This document shows, one piece after another, positions 62,935 through 64,000 of a stretch of DNA of 64,000 nt; position 1 is the stretch's first letter; each line of letters starts with the position of its first letter. Below the pieces are notes generated by a model. The model saw nothing but the letters and a program-made list of their open reading frames with translations. It was not told the DNA's origin and searched no databases. The position numbers were made by a program, and so were the translations under genes. This DNA comes from Staphylococcus nepalensis. GTDB taxonomy: Bacteria > Bacillota > Bacilli > Staphylococcales > Staphylococcaceae. The DNA is taken from assembly GCF_014635045.1 (NCBI RefSeq), contig NZ_BMCF01000010.1, positions 26,678 to 90,677 on the forward strand. The letters run 5' to 3'.

Positions 62935-63252
62935 ATGAACAAATTACTACAGTCATTATCAGCATTAGGTGTCTCTGCCACACTCGTTTCACCTAACCTT
63001 AGCGCAGAAGCTACAGAAAATTCTATACCTGAGTTAAAAGGAACGAACGATATAGTAATAAATAAAGGGAATAACTACAATCTATTAAATGGTGTACGTG
63101 CGTATGATAAAGAAGATGGTGACTTAACGCATAAAATCATAGTAGATGGTCAAATTAATACAGATAAAAAAGGAAAATATAAAGTTGAATACAAAGTAGA
63201 AGATTCAGAAGGCGCTACAAATAAATCTGTAAGATATATCGAAGTAAAATAA
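62935..63252 (+). CDS. Small secreted Ig-like (DUF5011-type) protein
   Basis: This 105-residue protein has a signal peptide (MNKLLQSLSALGVSATLVSP, likely cleavage after about residue 25, LSAEA) and one immunoglobulin-like domain with the pattern LNGVRAYDKEDGDLTHKI, GKYKVEYKVEDSEG and a final V-Y-EVK. This is the D-EDGDLT signature of DUF5011/HYR-like modules. No catalytic domain is present. A small gene described as chitinase-like occupies this place next to qoxA in S. aureus. Role unknown, probably extracellular binding. ATG with a CGGAGG site. Confidence 0.8.
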   Translation: MNKLLQSLSALGVSATLVSPNLSAEATENSIPELKGTNDIVINKGNNYNLLNGVRAYDKEDGDLTHKIIVDGQINTDKKGKYKVEYKVEDSEGATNKSVRYIEVK

Positions 63253-63309
63253 ACGAAATTATTCATACATATCTGATTATAATATTGAGTGCTAATCAGT
63301 AAGCAAATA

Positions 63310-63353
63310 GTGTGAAATTATCCTATCGCCTTAAATATGACACTTTTCACAAA
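63310..63353. promoter_or_regulatory. Possible ResD/SrrA-type half-sites upstream of qoxA
   Basis: GTGTGAAAT (63310-63318) and an inverted TTTCACAAA (63345-63353, complement TTTGTGAAA) lie about 170-210 bases before qoxA. Weak evidence; the second copy is close to the TTTGTGAAT motif seen between ctaA and ctaB. Confidence 0.3.
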
Positions 63354-63519
63354 ATGTACACATAATTTTAACAAATCTTTAAAAGCCCGTCAGACGTTGA
63401 GTTTGTTGGGTTTCTTTTAATTTTACAATATTTTTTTTTACACAAACACTTGTAAATATTGCGTAATATCTTAAAATTGATGGTAAGCCCTACAATTGTA
63501 GTATTAGGAGGTCAAAAAA

Positions 63520-64000
63520 GTGTCAAAATTTAAGTCTTTGCTTCTACTCTTTGGCTCACTAATTGTACTTAGTGGCTGTTCCAATGTAGAAGTTTTAAAC
63601 CCAAAAGGGCCGGTAGCAAGTGACTCGAAGTTCTTGATTATTTACTCAATCATCTTCATGCTTGTTATTATTGCCGCCGTGCTTATCATGTTTGCTCTGT
63701 TTCTATATAAATATAGATTACACAAAACAGACGAATCTGGTAAGATGCACCACAATTCTTTAATTGAAACAATTTGGTTTGTTATCCCGGTAATCATTGT
63801 TATCGCTTTAGCTATTCCTACAGTAAAATCACTTTACATGTATGAAGAAACGCCGGAAAAACAAGACGATCCCCTTGTTGTCTATGCAACAAGCGCTGGT
63901 TATAAGTGGTTCTTCAGTTATCCTGAAGAAAAAGTTGAAACTGTTAACCACTTAACCATACCTAAAGATCGACCTGTTGTCTTCAAACTCCAATCAATGG
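63520..64000 (+). CDS. qoxA: aa3-type quinol oxidase subunit II (partial, N-terminal 160 residues)
   Basis: The gene runs off the window. The visible part has a lipoprotein-type signal ([16 protein letters not shown], lipobox LSGC near residue 20), two transmembrane helices (about 42-65 and 85-105) and the start of the periplasmic cupredoxin domain ([20 protein letters not shown]). This is the QoxA/CyoA layout. QoxABCD is the main menaquinol oxidase, whose heme A comes from CtaA/CtaB encoded in this window. GTG start at 63520, eight bases after AGGAGG. A TACAAT box at 63491-63496 may be its -10. Confidence 0.93.
   Translation, partial: MSKFKSLLLLFGSLIVLSGCSNVEVLNPKGPVASDSKFLIIYSIIFMLVIIAAVLIMFALFLYKYRLHKTDESGKMHHNSLIETIWFVIPVIIVIALAIPTVKSLYMYEETPEKQDDPLVVYATSAGYKWFFSYPEEKVETVNHLTIPKDRPVVFKLQSM

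Overview
This window is a low-GC Firmicute chromosome segment. Almost every gene has an obvious staphylococcal counterpart in the order known from Staphylococcus: qoxA, small secreted Ig-like protein, folD, purEKCSQLFMNHD, ykoEDC, auxA-like, rlmI-like, ptsHI, cydAB, ktrC, rpoY-rnjA, def, ykyA, pdhABCD, yktA, pot operon, auxB-like, mntH, yktB, suhB-like, typA, ylaI, ylaN, ftsW, pyc, ctaA/ctaB/ctaM, CAP protein, ylbF. It is most likely a coagulase-negative Staphylococcus. The species cannot be fixed from the sequence alone.

Layout. 1-4.1 kb: end of a glycerophosphodiesterase gene, ylbF, a CAP-domain membrane protein, a decayed uvrA paralogue, then ctaM and ctaB. 4.1-10 kb: ctaA divergent from ctaB with TTTGTGA repeats between them, a decayed IS1182-like transposase, and pyc. 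10-21.3 kb: ftsW, ylaN, a pair of small conserved genes (ylaI begins at TTG), a second decayed IS1182-like transposase, typA, ylaF, an inositol-monophosphatase family gene, yktB, two DUF4064-type membrane proteins, and mntH behind an MntR-like box. 21.3-25.5 kb: a decayed polyamine transporter locus. potD, potC and potA each carry frameshifts, potB alone is open, and a cupin/XRE-like regulator is reduced to fragments. 25.8-35.8 kb: yktA, pdhABCD, ykyA, def and rpoY-rnjA. 35.9-45.6 kb: ktrC, cydAB with a textbook Rex box, a glutaredoxin, ptsHI, a DUF697-like protein, an RlmI-like methyltransferase and an AuxA-like membrane protein. 45.8-49.6 kb: a 44-residue charged peptide gene, then a TPP riboswitch controlling the ykoEDC thiamine-precursor ECF transporter. 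50-62.3 kb: the eleven-gene purine operon on the minus strand and divergent folD. 62.9-64 kb: a small secreted Ig-like protein and the start of qoxA.

How the genes fit together. Most of the window is central metabolism and respiration. The pyruvate node has PDH and pyruvate carboxylase. Sugar uptake is represented by HPr and Enzyme I. Heme A synthesis and oxidase maturation (ctaA, ctaB, ctaM) serve the aa3 quinol oxidase whose first gene closes the window, and cydAB provides the alternative bd oxidase. Redox-type sites (Rex before cydA; ResD/SrrA-like repeats before ctaA/ctaB and qoxA) suggest shared oxygen/redox control. The pur operon and folD supply purines and one-carbon units.

No CRISPR array, prophage, toxin-antitoxin pair, secretion cluster, tRNA or rRNA gene was seen. 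I found no convincing new multi-gene system. The most notable signals are the degenerated pot locus, a disordered K/N-rich tail on RNase J1, a cluster of repeated CTGTAC-type motifs just upstream of the pdhA promoter, and fossil IS and uvrA fragments in intergenic DNA.
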